DNA of 60,000 nt from Nemertoderma westbladi (GCA_032718475.1 JAUCBJ010007620.1:64001-124000), one strand, 5' to 3'. Shown: positions 1 through 11,345, numbered from the stretch's first letter. Numbers and translations are program-made. Notes: a model not told the origin generated them from the letters alone.

Positions 1-653
1 AATTGTCGATGGTTACAGCAGAATGGTAGTCGGATTTCTCTTCTGTGACAACAATCGGTCGGAAACAGTGCTAAAGAATTTTAAAGACGCTGTTTCAAAA
101 TACGGGCTACCACTTCGAGTGCGAGGTGATTTAGGTGTAGAGAATTTTGAAATCGCGCGTTTTATGTTAGATTCTCGGGGACTTGGTAGAGGAAGCTACA
201 TTGGTGGTAGAAGCGTACATAACACTAGGAACGAACGCCTGTGGGGTGAAGTGAATCGAGTTGTTAGCAATACCTATAAGCAGTTTTCATCCGCCTGGAA
301 GAAGATGGAGAACTCGATCGAAACAACGAGATACATATATTCATATTGCACTACATTTATACTCCACGTATCAGGAAATCCCTTGATCGCTTACTTGGGG
401 AGCTAAATAACCGCAGTGTGAGTACAGGGGGCATGAAGAAACCTAACCAGATGTGGTGTGAAAGTGTATTATTGGATGCAGGTCTAGAATTCAGGAATAC
501 GAACTGTGCAGAGGGAAGCGCTGCTGCTGGTGGAGGTCTAGAGGATGAAACTGTGCAAGAGATAATTTCATACACTGGAGAAGAAGAAGTTGAAATAGAA
601 CCGAGTGGGTTATCTGAAATAGTAGTCCCTGAATTAACTTACGAGCCTCAGAT

Positions 654-2107
654 ACTACTACTACTAATACTAGGATCGGCATGCTGCATTGCAGCTGCAT
701 TTTTAAGAATGCTGTGCCGGCTTGTCAACAAAATTGCACCGCCACAACTCCCTATCACCCATGACATTTGCTAGATCATCCGCGTCTTTAAGGCCAGTGT
801 CCTTTAAGATGCGTCTCAAGAAAGTCATGGGCTGTCCACCATGCTTATTCACTCCATGAGGCTGCCAAAGTACAAGATTATGCACTGGCTGGTCCTCACG
901 GCGAAAGCAATGTCCTGCAAAGCGGAGGCGATTTTGTTCTAGTGTCAAGCTTGGGGGAACCAATGAGACACCTCCAATGTTATATAGTGTCTGGTTGGAG
1001 ATGTGTGCATTGTACTTGACACAATGAACCCGGCGTAGCATTCTTGTGAATGTGCCATCCAGAGATTTGGTGTCCTCAGCAGTTAGAGCCCAGCATGGAC
1101 TCCCGTAGAGGAGTACTGGAACTACTGCTGCTCTAAATAATCGGACCTTAAGTTTCCGATTAATTCTCGGTGACTTCCAAATCCTGGAAAGCCTATTCAA
1201 GGCTGCCCATGCCTTTCCCTTACGTATTCGAAGGTCCTCACCTGACTTCCGGATCCATGATCCCAGGTAACAGAAGTCGTCCACATGCTCAAGCATACCA
1301 TCCTTTGAGCTTATGCTCATCCGATCAGAGACTTGCTGAGGACTTTCAAAGTTAACTGTCAGAATTTTGGTCTTTCTAGAGTTAATAAAAAGACCAACAC
1401 TAGAAGCAGCATGTTCTAATGAGCTGAGGAGCCGTTGGGCTCCCTCTAATGATTCTGAGAGTACTCCTAAGTCATCAGCAAAGTCTAGATCAGTTAGGTA
1501 CTTGGCAGGATTTCCTCGACTTCTGGAGCCAGTAGGTGGAGTTATCATCACCCCATCATCATTATAATGATCTAAAGACATGCGTAGAACATAGTCAACC
1601 ACAATAATGAACAAGAATGGTGCAAGTGTGTCTCCTTGGAGGACGCCCCATAACACTTCAAATGGTTCTGTGTCACCGTCAACAGTAGACACAAATGTTG
1701 TCGAACCATCGTATACTGATCTGATTGCTGCAATAATTTCATCAGGAATCCCATATAATGAAAGTATGCTGAACATACGTGAGCGAGAGACTGAATCAAA
1801 GGCCTTGAAGAAGTCAACAAAGATAACAGCCAGATGCCTGTCTTTCTTTTTTGATAACTCTTCAATTATCCTTCTAAGTGCCAAAATGGGCTCCATGGTC
1901 CCACGACCTTTACGGAACCCATTCTGATTTCCACGGAGCAGTCTCTCAATGGGATCCCTGATGCGATTTAATAGAATCCTATTGTATAGCTTTGCAGCAA
2001 TCGAGATCAATGAGATTCCCCGAAAAGAACCATAGAGTGTTAGGTTGCCCTTCTTGGGAACTGGCACCAACTTATTTGTTTTAATTATTTAATTATTACA
2101 GTTATTT
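654..2107 (-). mobile_element. 5'-truncated non-LTR retrotransposon (LINE) with 11-bp target duplication
   Basis: The unit is flanked by GAGCCTCAGAT at 643-653 and again at 2108-2118, a target-site duplication. The integrase reading frame of the host copy continues across the duplication, which fixes the insertion point. In the LINE's own sense (minus) the 3' tail ends in a short TAG-type microsatellite (plus-strand ACTACTACTACTA at 654-667). The 5' edge lies near 2090, inside the reverse transcriptase gene, so this is a classic 5' truncation. It is a dead copy. Confidence 0.85.
703..2070 (-). CDS. LINE reverse transcriptase, N-terminally truncated
   Basis: The 455-residue frame contains the RT core of a non-LTR retrotransposon: YGSFRGISLISIAAKLYNR (RT block 1-2), QNGFRKGRGTMEPI, the motif A aspartate in VIFVDFFKAFDSV, the block 4 motif GVLQGDTLAPFLFI, the catalytic FADD box in LDFADDLGVLSES, and the thumb-like YLGSWIRKSG. 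The C-terminus (RLRFAGHCFRRED, then LWQPHG) is typical of LINE proteins common in corals, amphioxus and echinoderms. FADD replaces the usual YADD, a known variant. The endonuclease domain is lost by truncation. The apparent start is only the first codon after the break. The element would have copied itself by target-primed reverse transcription; this copy cannot. Confidence 0.85.
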   Translation of the reverse strand: MVPVPKKGNLTLYGSFRGISLISIAAKLYNRILLNRIRDPIERLLRGNQNGFRKGRGTMEPILALRRIIEELSKKKDRHLAVIFVDFFKAFDSVSRSRMFSILSLYGIPDEIIAAIRSVYDGSTTFVSTVDGDTEPFEVLWGVLQGDTLAPFLFIIVVDYVLRMSLDHYNDDGVMITPPTGSRSRGNPAKYLTDLDFADDLGVLSESLEGAQRLLSSLEHAASSVGLFINSRKTKILTVNFESPQQVSDRMSISSKDGMLEHVDDFCYLGSWIRKSGEDLRIRKGKAWAALNRLSRIWKSPRINRKLKVRLFRAAVVPVLLYGSPCWALTAEDTKSLDGTFTRMLRRVHCVKYNAHISNQTLYNIGGVSLVPPSLTLEQNRLRFAGHCFRREDQPVHNLVLWQPHGVNKHGGQPMTFLRRILKDTGLKDADDLANVMGDRELWRCNFVDKPAQHS

Positions 2108-2350
2108 GAGCCTCAGATGGTATTGGTCCAACTGCTACAAGAAATTAACCCATTGGCTGAAGACAATATCTTTGGAATGGAGTTATATAAGCGGGCAATA
2201 AGTATTGTTGTTAATCACTCTTAATCATTTCTCAGTGGGGGGTATAATAATATATATGAAAGAAATGTGGCTTCACTTATTATCTCGTGCTGTGCGAATA
2301 ATATTATTAATATTATTCATTTATAATATATATTAATATTATTCATTAAT

Positions 2351-2610
2351 AAGCAGCAGCTTGGTCTAGTGGTGACATTCCTGGGCTTCCAATTAGGGAG
2401 CCCTGGTTCGATCCCTAGATGGGGCAGCACTGTTTGGGCACAGTGCTTTAAATGCTGCAGCCTAGCCCAACCCCGGCTTTCATCCTTCAGTGGTCGATAA
2501 ATGGGAACCAAGGCAACTTGGGAAACAGAGTGGAAGGGTTTACTGTGGAAGATCACCCATGGTGGTGAACAGGCTTTCCTTGGCTTAACGAGCCTAAAAG
2601 ATTCTCCCAA
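2351..2610 (+). mobile_element. tRNA-derived SINE (copy 1) with 11-bp TSD
   Basis: The left end is tRNA-like with a pol III A box TGGTCTAGTGG at 2362-2372 and a B box GGTTCGATCCC at 2405-2415, correctly spaced. The body holds a central block (GTGCTTTAAATGCTGCAGCC, then CAGTGGTCGATAAATGGG) that recurs in the copy at 22.73-22.95 kb. Flanks TATTCATTAAT at 2340-2350 and 2611-2621 form a candidate target duplication, although the surroundings are AT-rich and repetitive. Confidence 0.75.
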
Positions 2611-2699
2611 TATTCATTAATATTAAATATAATTTAAATCTTCGAGCTTTACTCTGCAGATAGGGGGGAACTGGACGCAATAAAAATTCATCCCTATCC

Positions 2700-2865
2700 A
2701 GGGGAAATTGGTCGCAAATAACAGATGATTACTCTCAAAAATAAAACGGTGTTCTATTGTGTTTAGTTTATTGTTTTGGTTAAAATATCGTGCCACTGTA
2801 ACCTGCTCCTTTCCCTAAATTGAGAATTTAACATTGAGGCGGGATATTAATTCACCAAGGCGGGT
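2700..2865 (+). repeat. Dispersed repeat, copy 1 (partner at 23205-23360)
   Basis: About 140 bp align by eye with 23205-23360. Shared words include AATAAAAC, TTATTGTTTTGGTTA against TTATCGTTTTGGTTA, CCACTGTAACCTGCT against CAACTGTAACCTACT, and AATTTAACATTGA. Identity is roughly 75-80% by eye. It has no coding content. A poly-C run of about 14 lies just downstream at 2880-2893. Confidence 0.55.
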
Positions 2866-3093
2866 TTTGCGTCGAGTTTCCCCCCCCCCCCCCTGTCTCT
2901 TACTCTGTATGTATATATAGGGAAAAATAACTGAAAAACAATAATTTTTTAATAATCAAAGAATTATCAATCAATTCAATAGAATTATAAAATTACTTAT
3001 CCCAAATTCAAAGAATTATCAATAAACACTCCCGGTAGTTAAAATAACCAATAGTTATGACCCGACTAATAATTATTAAATCCGTTGATATTC

Positions 3094-5259
3094 TCAAATC
3101 AGAGTAAATTCTGGAGACATTAGAATGTCGTCAGTAACCAATTGGAAGAATTTATTGGAATTCGCTGCTAGATACCGAGTATTGAGAGGGAAGTGAATAG
3201 TTTGTGAGCAGGCATCCGCATAGAGCCCCTTAAAACCATCCTGTGGAAGAGATTCATCTTTCTCGAATTCGAGATTACCTTCGAAGTTTGGAAATCTACT
3301 GCCACTTCCAAATTGTAATATATCCGCAAGAAATAAGTATTTCCTGTTGGTGTCTTCAAAATCCGTCTTTAGGTAGTCGGAATCACATGATGGTATATGA
3401 GGTTGATTATTTCCAATTTTAACGAGAAAACGTTGAAATTTGAAGGCCATTTGAGTTTCTCTTTCATGTTCAACAGTCCCTGGGTGTGATTTATACACAG
3501 GCTCAAAACAGTTCTTTACATCTTCTGCAGAAATAACTCTTTGTGTTAATAACGCCTTGGCATCCTCGGGATGCTGCTTTAACACATCAAACACACCAAA
3601 CAATTTCAACCCTTTCCTGAAATTATATATTTCTTCGGCAGTCGAACTAACTAATATATGTTTATAAACAAGCTGCAGAAAACTATGCTTTTCTTGAATA
3701 TCAAAATCAGCGGTTGCTATTCCCATATCAAACCGTTCCTCAAATAGGCCTAAGTTAGCCTTAAAATCTTGCAGAGTAATGGAATTCACAATTGCTTTAA
3801 TTTTACTGAGTCGATCATCATCTGCAGGAAGTTCTTCAAAATTGGAAGTATGGGGGATTTCCAGTACAGCAGCAGCTAGTGTCGGAGACAAACAATGTGG
3901 ACCTGGTAAATTATTAATAATCGCTAAAGCTACCATGTTGCCAAAATACAAGAACCTATTGAGATTTACTAAATTATGCCTGAAAAGAAGGTTTGGGTAA
4001 GTTCCCCTAAACAGAGATCCTGATTGCTTGGTGAAAAACAAGCTAAACAGCTCTCTTGTTAAACCACCAGTATCTGTGCCACCTTCACATAGAAACTTGA
4101 CAATAACATTAGGTGAATCGATGTCTTCATCTTCCAGTGTTTCATAAACACTCGTAACAACAGAGCTGCGTGGAACTTCAAATCGTGTAACTTGGTTTAG
4201 AGAATACTTATTAGTCAAACTCGTCATTTTCGCGACAATCCCATCAGCAACTGGGCATTCAATGTGAAATTCCTCACCCTCTTCTGGCTCTTCTTCTACC
4301 AATATCAACGGGTCCATGTCACCTTCGCTCGTCACAAAATCACCATACCTCTCGGGTGGCCTGGTTTCACGTCTGGGCCTACTTGATAGATGCTGGTCAG
4401 TATTCAATTCGTTACTGGTATTACTACAAGACGATTCATAGTACTGAACACGAGTAGATGCCAGTTCAGCTCTTGTCATCTCCTGCTCCGATGCGCATGT
4501 CAACTCATTAGATGGTTTATTACGATCGAAAGTACAACTCAAATCAAACACTGCATCTTGTTGACAAATTAAGCATTTACTATCAACAAGTTCCTCTAAA
4601 CTTGTAGTTCTTCCACATATGCAAAATGTAGATGTAGATTCATAGGTGGTTTCAGTAATATCAGGGTTAATATCCGAACTACAGGGTTCGGGTACTGGTA
4701 CATTTTCCATGATAAGAGGGATAGTTTCAGTGGGTTTATTCGTAATTGCAATATATAGCGTACGATTGTACTTCTTGAAAACATTAAAAACGCCCTCACC
4801 ATCTAGAACCGAACCAGGCCCCAGAGTGGATATTGCGTTGAACAATTTTGAATAGCATGCAAGTAGAATAGTACATTGGGATGAGCACAAAGGAACGGAG
4901 GGTACGCTATTGGTAACGGTACGGTCTCTACAGTTCAATTTTTTGTTAAATGCATTGACCAGTGTTTCCTTAACTCCAATCTCTGGTTAAATTTCTATCC
5001 AGCTGTAACTGATTAATATACCAACCTTGTGCAACTAATTCTTCTCTGGCTGACCATCTTGGAATTTTCGAACCATTTTTATAACATTCAGGAAGCATAA
5101 ATACATTCAATGCGAAAATTACTTTCTTTGGGGCGGTAGCTGTATCTTGAGAATTTGAATCGCAAGGTAGTCCAATGCCTACGGGTACAGGTTACGTTTA
5201 AAAATCGACGAGAGTTCGGCATTCATTTCACTAAGTTTCTTTCTATCATTTGGATCCAT
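3094..5259 (-). pseudogene. G2E3-like HECT-domain E3 ubiquitin ligase, intronless, two frameshifts
   Basis: The main frame (4938-3094) ends in a HECT domain of roughly 370 residues. It shows the N-lobe segment GGTDTGGLTRELFSLFF, a middle region FGNMVALAII, and the C-lobe active site ADACSQTIHFPL, where the cysteine lies seven residues before the proline, as in the family motif TCFNxLxLP. The layout matches G2/M-phase-specific E3 ligase-like proteins expanded in many invertebrates. An N-terminal CxC/CxxC cluster (CICGR, CLICQ) may bind zinc. The 4938 start is a TTG; coding sequence continues upstream. ATG at 5259 opens MDPNDRKKLSEMNAEL. One frame change near 5175-5190 and another near 4975 are needed to join it through VIFALNVFMLPECY and WYINQLQLDRNL to the main frame. 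The catalytic cysteine is intact, so the shifts could be decay or assembly indels. The protein would transfer ubiquitin to substrates in the nucleus or cytoplasm. Confidence 0.75.
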
Positions 5260-6356
5260 ATTAAGACGGTCTGGCAAAATCCGGAATTGTAATTACAAAG
5301 TTCAGAAGTTACATTCAGGCAGACCAGACTACTGCACCGGTAGTTGTAATACGGTAGTGTAGTTAGCAGCAATACTAGTTCTGTAGGTTTTTTTAAATTT
5401 ATTTAATATTACATCTGTCTGTATGTACATCAAACAATTATAAACAAAAATAGCAAATTGGAAATAATAAATAACAGGACAATACATCAACATGTTAAAT
5501 TTGGAACGGTTGTAGAGTTTATAGTTCAATTCCTGGAAGTCTGGTTGGTGTTGGCCAGGCAGCCAGGACAGCAGGAGGATGAATCTGTCGTCTATATTGC
5601 ACTGTACCCGTCGAAATGCAGAGCAATACCCCGAGCTAGGCATAGTACACAGTCTGACAGTAACGCTGAACTCAATGCTGCTACAATCTGACAATATCAA
5701 GAATGAATAACTCTGTCGAACCCAGCGTCAGCAGATGGAGGATGAGTAGGCCTACCGGTATCAGATCTCTCGCCTTTCCGCATGTTTTCGTGCCAGATGC
5801 GCATATGGCTGGATGGGGTACCGTTTAACGTACATACGTCAGTACGTATTTCTGTATGCTGGTATGTAGTTCCAGTTACCAGTATCAGAGTATTACATGA
5901 CAGCATGAGGATTACATCAGTACATACCGGTTTTGGATTGCTGTATTAAGACAGCCTGGGTTTAGCTCTGTCTGCCTTTAGCAGGTCAAATACTGAAATA
6001 CTACAGGCAGTAGGCCTACCGGCAGACCGGTACTGTATTAGTGATAGCAGATGGCCTACCTAATTGGTTTTGCAGTATGTTTTACATGCACAGGCTGACA
6101 GTTATAGCCTGATATAGACTGATATGAGTGATAGCCTACTGACTGACTGACATCTAAAGCAATAAAGAGTCTAGTCACATCACAAGTCCAGAAGTCAGGC
6201 AGTCAGGTGCAGGTGTCAGGAGCTATGAATAGGACATACCGGTAGCGGCAATTCCTTCAGTTCTGCAGTTAGTCAGTAAGGGTGGAGGGAGAGGGAGCCT
6301 AAAGGCGAAAGGCCTCCATTGTCCATTCTGCCAGTTCAAATTTCCCTCTCTGCTGT
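5260..6356. other. Non-coding stretch upstream of the HECT gene
   Basis: I see no supported gene. The stretch is rich in palindromic words such as TAGGCCTACC and ACCGGTA, and in CTGACTGAC-type simple sequence near 6120-6160. Any promoter of the HECT gene would lie here on the minus strand, but no clear core element is recognisable. Confidence 0.5.
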
Positions 6357-6478
6357 TTTTGGCCCAAACGGCAAGATAAAAAAACATACCATTACAACTT
6401 TTGGCCCAAACGGCAAGATAAAAAACATACCATTATAACTTTTTAATATAATATGTTTTTTTTATTTTTGGCCCAAAC
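6357..6478. repeat. 43-bp tandem repeat, two full units and a partial
   Basis: Units begin TTTTGGCCCAAACGGC near 6357, 6400 and 6464. The first two continue AAGATAAAAAACATACCATT; the third diverges after the first 17 bases. Confidence 0.8.
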
Positions 6479-6487
6479 GGCGCCCCA

Positions 6488-6585
6488 CAGCTGGGCCATG
6501 GAATACTAAATATAGAGTATTTAGTATTATTATTATTATTATTATCAGTAGTAGTATCTATATTTAGTATTCCATGGCTGGGCTG
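6488..6585. repeat. Inverted repeat (27-bp arms) around a TAT/ATT-rich loop
   Basis: Arms at 6488-6514 and 6559-6585 share a perfect 19-bp core (CCATGGAATACTAAATATA and its reverse complement) plus a mostly matching outer CAGC end. The loop is an ATT triplet run. It could be a small MITE or a slip-strand hairpin. No target duplication was seen. Confidence 0.7.
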
Positions 6586-7089
6586 ATCCCTTGCTTGTGT
6601 TTGCTCTAATACACTACATACTACATACACTACACACCACCACAAAGGAATGGGGAAAGAGTCAGCCACTGCGATACCAATAATACTGTAATTACCTCTG
6701 CCTATTGAGTAAGATGGAAATTAGGTTCATAGAGGATTAACGTTTAATGGCACTAATATATATATATTGCATACCACATGTTCAAGGAAGATCGAACAAT
6801 AGCCTTGACTATATACATACAGTAAGTCGTGTAAAGGTCATTTTGTCTGTGTAATACTCTGCAGTATTAATTTATATAATCTTTGTTTTAAATTCGAAAT
6901 ATAAACAAAAAACATTTATCCCAAATCCCAAATTCCTTATTCCCAGATACCAAAAGGACGCGTTGTTCAACTGAGCCCCGTTAGCGGAAACAGCCAGTAC
7001 CGCTAGTCGGTGGGGTTGACTTGTTGACAAGAGGCTATTATGAGGCGTAATGAGATACGCATTGCGTATCTTCTTCAGGGAACCAATAA

Positions 7090-7822
7090 TGGCAGATCCC
7101 AAATTCCTTATTCCCAAATCCCAAATACCTTAATCCCAAACACCTTATTCCCAAATCCCAAACATCTTATTCCCAAATCCCAAATACCTTATTCCCAAAT
7201 CCCAAATACCTTATTCCCAAATCCCAAATACCTTATTCCCAAATCCCAAATACCTTATTCCCAAATACCTTATTCCCAATCCCAAATACCTTATTCCCAA
7301 ATACCTTATTCCCAAATCCCAAATACCTTATTCCCAAATACCTTATTCCCAAATCCCAAATACCTTATTCCCAAATACCTTATTCCCAAATCCCAAATAC
7401 CTTATTCCCAAATACCTTATTCCCAAATCCCAAATACCTTATTCCCAAATACCTTATTCCCAAATCCCAAATACCTTATTCCCAAATACCTTATTCCCAA
7501 ATCCCAAATACCTTATTCCCAAATACCTTAATCCCAAATCCCAAATACCTTATTCCCAAATCCCAAATACCTTATTCCCAAATCCCAAATACCTTATTCC
7601 CAAATACCTTATTCCCAAATCCCAAATACCTTATTCCCAAATACCTTATTCCCAAATACCTTATTCCCAAATACCTTATTCCCAAATCCCAAATACCTTA
7701 TTCCCAAATACCTTAATCCCAAATCCCAAATACCTCATTCCCAAATCCCAAATACCTTATTCCCAAATCCCAAATACCTTATTCCCAAATACCTTATTCC
7801 CAAATACGTTATTCCCAAATTC
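7090..7822. repeat. Minisatellite of 15-bp and 7-bp modules
   Basis: The array alternates ATACCTTATTCCCAA (15 bp) with ATCCCAA (7 bp), giving 22-bp composite units and runs of the 15-mer alone, over about 730 bp. A founder-like copy is visible at 6910-6945. The long plus-strand open frame through it is a by-product of the stop-free repeat and is not called as a gene. Confidence 0.9.
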
Positions 7823-7887
7823 ACCATTTCTGGGATTTGCGTCCAGATTCCCCTGGTGAGATATTTTTCTGTGTGTGTCCAGTTCCA

Positions 7888-7914
7888 CCCCCCCCCCCCC
7901 CCCCCTCCCCCCCC
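7888..7914. repeat. Poly-C tract
   Basis: A run of C interrupted by one T follows GTCCAGTTCCAC. A similar C run follows at 2880-2893, and a poly-G run sits at 27532-27552. Confidence 0.9.
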
Positions 7915-8358
7915 TATCTGAACTTTACGGCTCGCCGTCATTGGTTACTACATAAACATGGGACATTACTACACCCACTACAATACTAATTGTACAGGCC
8001 AATACAATGCTGTAATATCCTCTAAAGTTTTAAAGTCCTAAATAACAACTCGCTGTTAATTATTATTATTATTAATATTTTCATAACAACATGCGCACAA
8101 AGCGCTATAGTTGAAAATTGCCCGGTTCAGATTGTGCACAGAATACTTAACATAATAATGAACATACAGTAGGTTATAATGTATGCATAGGTACCGAAAA
8201 AAGAAACCGTGAAAACCCAATCAATTTCAATTTATAACTAATATTATTATACAATACCAGACTTTTATAATAACACATAATATCTACAAGGCTTACATTA
8301 ATAATTATGGAATTAATAAATGAAAACTGCGGTATTCGCTCTAATTTATATAATACTT
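7915..8358. other. Non-coding AT-rich stretch downstream of the LINE
   Basis: No gene is seen. It may include the 3' untranslated tail of the minus-strand LINE that follows. No clear poly(A) or microsatellite end is evident. Confidence 0.4.
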
Positions 8359-10047
8359 TCAAGGTAGGAATTCAGACCGACGTTTAAATGCCTTAAAAAC
8401 ATATATGCTTAATTGCTTTGTTTTGTTCTGAGATGGTAAAGCTAATAACTCAAATAATTTACCAATTGTAGGTAATCTTGTGTATTTAGCGGGAAGAAAT
8501 TTCTCCCGCAGGGATTTATAAAGCGGACACTTCAACACGAAATGGTATTCGTCCTCAACCTCCCCCAGATCGCAAAGTTGGCACAATCTCTCGCCACGCG
8601 GAATATTGTGCCAACGACCGAGCTCGACCTGCAGACGGTGAGACGAACATCTCAACTTTGTTAATGTCCGACGCAGGGTTGGGTAACCACTCATATAGTT
8701 TAGATACTGCTCCATACCAAACGAGTGTTTAACATACCACAAACTACGTGAGGTACTAGCTAAATTAGTCCACCATGTTTGAATGAAATTATCTTTTACT
8801 ATTTGCGATAGCTGACTTATAAGTAATTTAGAATCGGGAACAAATTGATTATCCCATATGTAGTTTAGTCCTGCGCCATACAACAAATCACGTACATTCG
8901 AGACCCAGTTAGTTGTCCCATGTTTTTCCGAGTCTTCCAACAGTAAAAGGTAAGCCTGTTTCACTAAACGGGAGTCTGGCTACCCTAGAATTTTCACCCA
9001 ATATTTAATAATACGGGTACGCCTAGATATAAACAAGGGAAATACTCCTGATTCACCATACACTAAACAATCAGGAGTGCTCGATTTAATCCCTAACATA
9101 TATTTCAAAAATTTAAGCTGTACACGTTCGCAGTGGTGCGCAGAGTTAAATCCCCATACCTCACTTACCATACTCGAGAACAGGCCTTACGAGTGTGTTG
9201 AATATATGCAGTTTAAGGTCGAACGAAATATTTGGGAACTTGTGTAAGTACTTTAACGTTGCAAAGTATGCCTTCATACCCTTTTCCGCTAATATAGACT
9301 GCGCATAATTAAAGCTACCCCCAGTGCTAAAAGCTATACCTAAGTATGTATATGACCCAACCACCTCCAACACATTCCGATGGAACATCCACTCCTCATG
9401 CTCGGCTAGCACTCCACCTTTACGGAATACAATAATCTTGGATTTTTTTATGTTAACATTTAAGCCCCAATAACTAGAGTAATCGCCAAGAACGTCAAGG
9501 GCCATCTGGAGGACATTTACAGAATTGCTAATAAGTACTACGTCGTCAGCGTACAATAAAAGGAAGAGTTTTAACACACCAACATCAATACCTTCAACTC
9601 CCCTGCCAGCTAACTCCGATTCAAGATCATATATGAACAGTGCGAACAGTAGAGGAGAGAGGCACTCACCTTGCCGCACTCCAACCAGACATTCAAACGC
9701 ACGAAAATGCACCCAGTACCCTAACCCTAGATTTAGCCGCAGCATACATACTTTGGATAATTTTTAGTACTTTACCCGAAAATCCCAGCGCTATTAGCTT
9801 ACACCATAGTGCAGACCTATTTATAGAGTCGAACGCCTTTTGAAAATCAATAAACGCACAATATAGTTTTTTATGCGAGCCGTTGTTAAGTTTATGGTTA
9901 ATTATTGCATTAAGAATAAATAATTGATCTATTGTACTGTACCCGTGTCTAAACCCAGCCTGCGCCTCAATAATAACACCAAAACAGTCGGCCCACCACT
10001 GTAACCTATTATTAAGTATAGTTGTGAAAATTTTGCCTAGGACATTT
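8359..10047 (-). pseudogene. LINE reverse transcriptase with zinc-finger C-terminus, 5'-truncated, three frameshifts
   Basis: Read on the minus strand, the copy starts inside RT near 10040 (GKIFTTILNNRLQWWAD; the frame also has EAQAGFRHGYST and CAFIDFQKAFDSI, which carries the motif A aspartate). After a one-base shift near 9720 it continues with CLVGVRQGECLSPLLFAL and the catalytic YADD in LLLYADDVVLISNS. Further shifts occur near 9170 and 8970. The last part (8964-8359) holds a zf-RVT-like motif, CQLCDLGEVEDEYHFVLKC, typical of the C-terminus of several LINE clades. The endonuclease and ORF1 are missing. It is a dead copy of a different family from the LINE at 654-2107. Confidence 0.8.
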
Positions 10048-10167
10048 AGTTAATACTAAAGGCATTGAGTAATGTTACAATTTTGGAATAATAATAGGTA
10101 ATTCACAATAACGTAAGTCGCTGAAAGGCGTGTGGGGGGCGAGTAATATCTACGAACCATCAGTGAT

Positions 10168-10444
10168 TGTTTGCGCTTTTAGACCTTTAGCAGTTTAACC
10201 TGCCAAATTTAGGTGTCTTCTAGGTTATAAATCGACTTTAGCCTATAACAAGTATTTGATACACATAAAGTTACATTAGCCGAAGCCAGCCTATGCGCGA
10301 TCATTCACCCACGGTTAAGGGAGACTGGATTCGGATGCTCTGACCTTATTGCGGTGTAGGCCTACTGTACTATTCGATTGATCGTTAATATATAATCTCT
10401 GACAAATATTATTCACTTTCGGGAAATATTAACAGTTCCTTTAG
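10168..10444. repeat. 277-bp direct repeat, left copy (possible LTR of BEL-1)
   Basis: It is nearly identical to 21548-21824 in the same orientation, with about five differences. The two copies bracket the BEL-1 coding region at an 11.4-kb spacing. The ends are TG at one side and CTTTAG at the other. I could not find a matching target duplication, a clear polypurine tract or a primer site, so LTR status is unproven. The rest of 10048-11184 shows no gene. Confidence 0.5.
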
Positions 10445-11184
10445 GACGTGGCGCTCTAAGTATGTAAACAGAGTTATGACTTACACTAAACACAACGGGA
10501 TGGCTAATGATTTACGTATAAAGCGCATTCTTTAGGAAATGCTTTGTTATCTATCACACTCATGCACACTACCGCACACTGCTGCACACTGATCTGCCGA
10601 CCTTCACTAATTTTAATCATATATAAGGAGAACAGCAACTGACACATGTAGGGTCTATGAAATAGCATTCAATTCACTCCAAAACCACTATAATGTAAGT
10701 CGCAATTGCTATATGTAACCGGTCTCTCTAACCTTCAGTATATCAAGAAGATTGGGGTTTTCTGATTATTTATCGATATTCTCCAAATATAACAATATTC
10801 CATCAACTGATAACAATTAATAACCGACAGTAAATAGCAGTAAAATAATGCGGTGTTTGTATGTGATCAGGTTTGTGATGAGTTCGTTAGATAGAGTATG
10901 TCTGATAACAGTTATACGTTTCTATGATCAAAGCCGTTCTAATGTTTGGCTAAAGTCTGAAACACAGAATAATTCCACAGCCGATGTTCTGGGCTCAGGA
11001 AAAAAGGTAAACAAAGACCATAATGCATTGCGCGATTTCCCGGAGGCTTCTGTGCAAATAAAATGAAAATCGCTCTGATTGGTCGAGCCGAACAAAGAAC
11101 AAAGAAAAGCTCTACGTGGACATATCAGCTGATAGATGTCGTCATCTGAACTACACTGTATCAAGAGTATTTTGGCGTATTGCG

Positions 11185-11345
11185 GCATAAAATCGCTAGT
11201 TATGTCCGCTAAAGTACACATACAGAAAAATGGCTTTTTATGTCCACTAAAACACCTACACAGTAAGAAAACGGCTTTTTATGTCCGCTAAAACACCTAC
11301 AGAGTACTTTGCGGGGAAAATGACTAGCTAGATCCGCAAAAGCTC
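11185..11345. repeat. Imperfect tandem repeat, about 40-48 bp, three to four units
   Basis: Units share GGCTTTTTATGTCCGCTAAA and ACACCTACA. It lies just 3' (minus strand) of the decayed accessory ORF. Confidence 0.7.

Larger units (their letters stand above)
1..2224 (+). pseudogene. Integrase-core-domain (rva_4-like) gene, 5' part outside window, split by a LINE
   Basis: The reading frame at 23-406 carries hallmarks of the metazoan integrase-core family: [14 protein letters not shown], then [20 protein letters not shown]. In this family that segment holds the second acidic position and the conserved R-x-ERLW helix of an RNase-H-fold integrase. Around 320-340 the frame changes. The continuation ([23 protein letters not shown]) is the usual next segment in this family, so one small indel or short deletion is present. 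The frame runs on to TYEPQ at about 653, where a LINE is inserted. After the LINE the same frame resumes at 2108 (EPQMVLVQLLQEINPLAED) and stops at TAA 2222-2224, giving a family-typical C-terminus. The family is known from animal genomes as probably transposon-derived proteins. Here it is broken twice. No function can be assigned to this copy. Confidence 0.75.

Noticed and set aside
2351-2420. A functional tRNA gene
   Set aside because: A and B boxes are present but the arms do not form a cloverleaf, and a SINE body with target duplication follows.
7040-7531. 163-aa plus-strand protein made of SQIPYSQIPN repeats
   Set aside because: Pure minisatellite translation; the reverse strand is similarly repetitive, with no flanking gene structure.
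10280-10380. 5S rRNA-like or tRNA-like origin of the 277-bp repeat
   Set aside because: Words such as GGGAGACTGGATTCGG only vaguely resemble the 5S internal control region; box spacing does not fit.
10449-10466. TGGCGCTCTAAG as a tRNA primer-binding site after the left 277-bp repeat
   Set aside because: It would imply a plus-strand element, but all BEL-1 coding sequence is on the minus strand, and I cannot match it to a specific tRNA.
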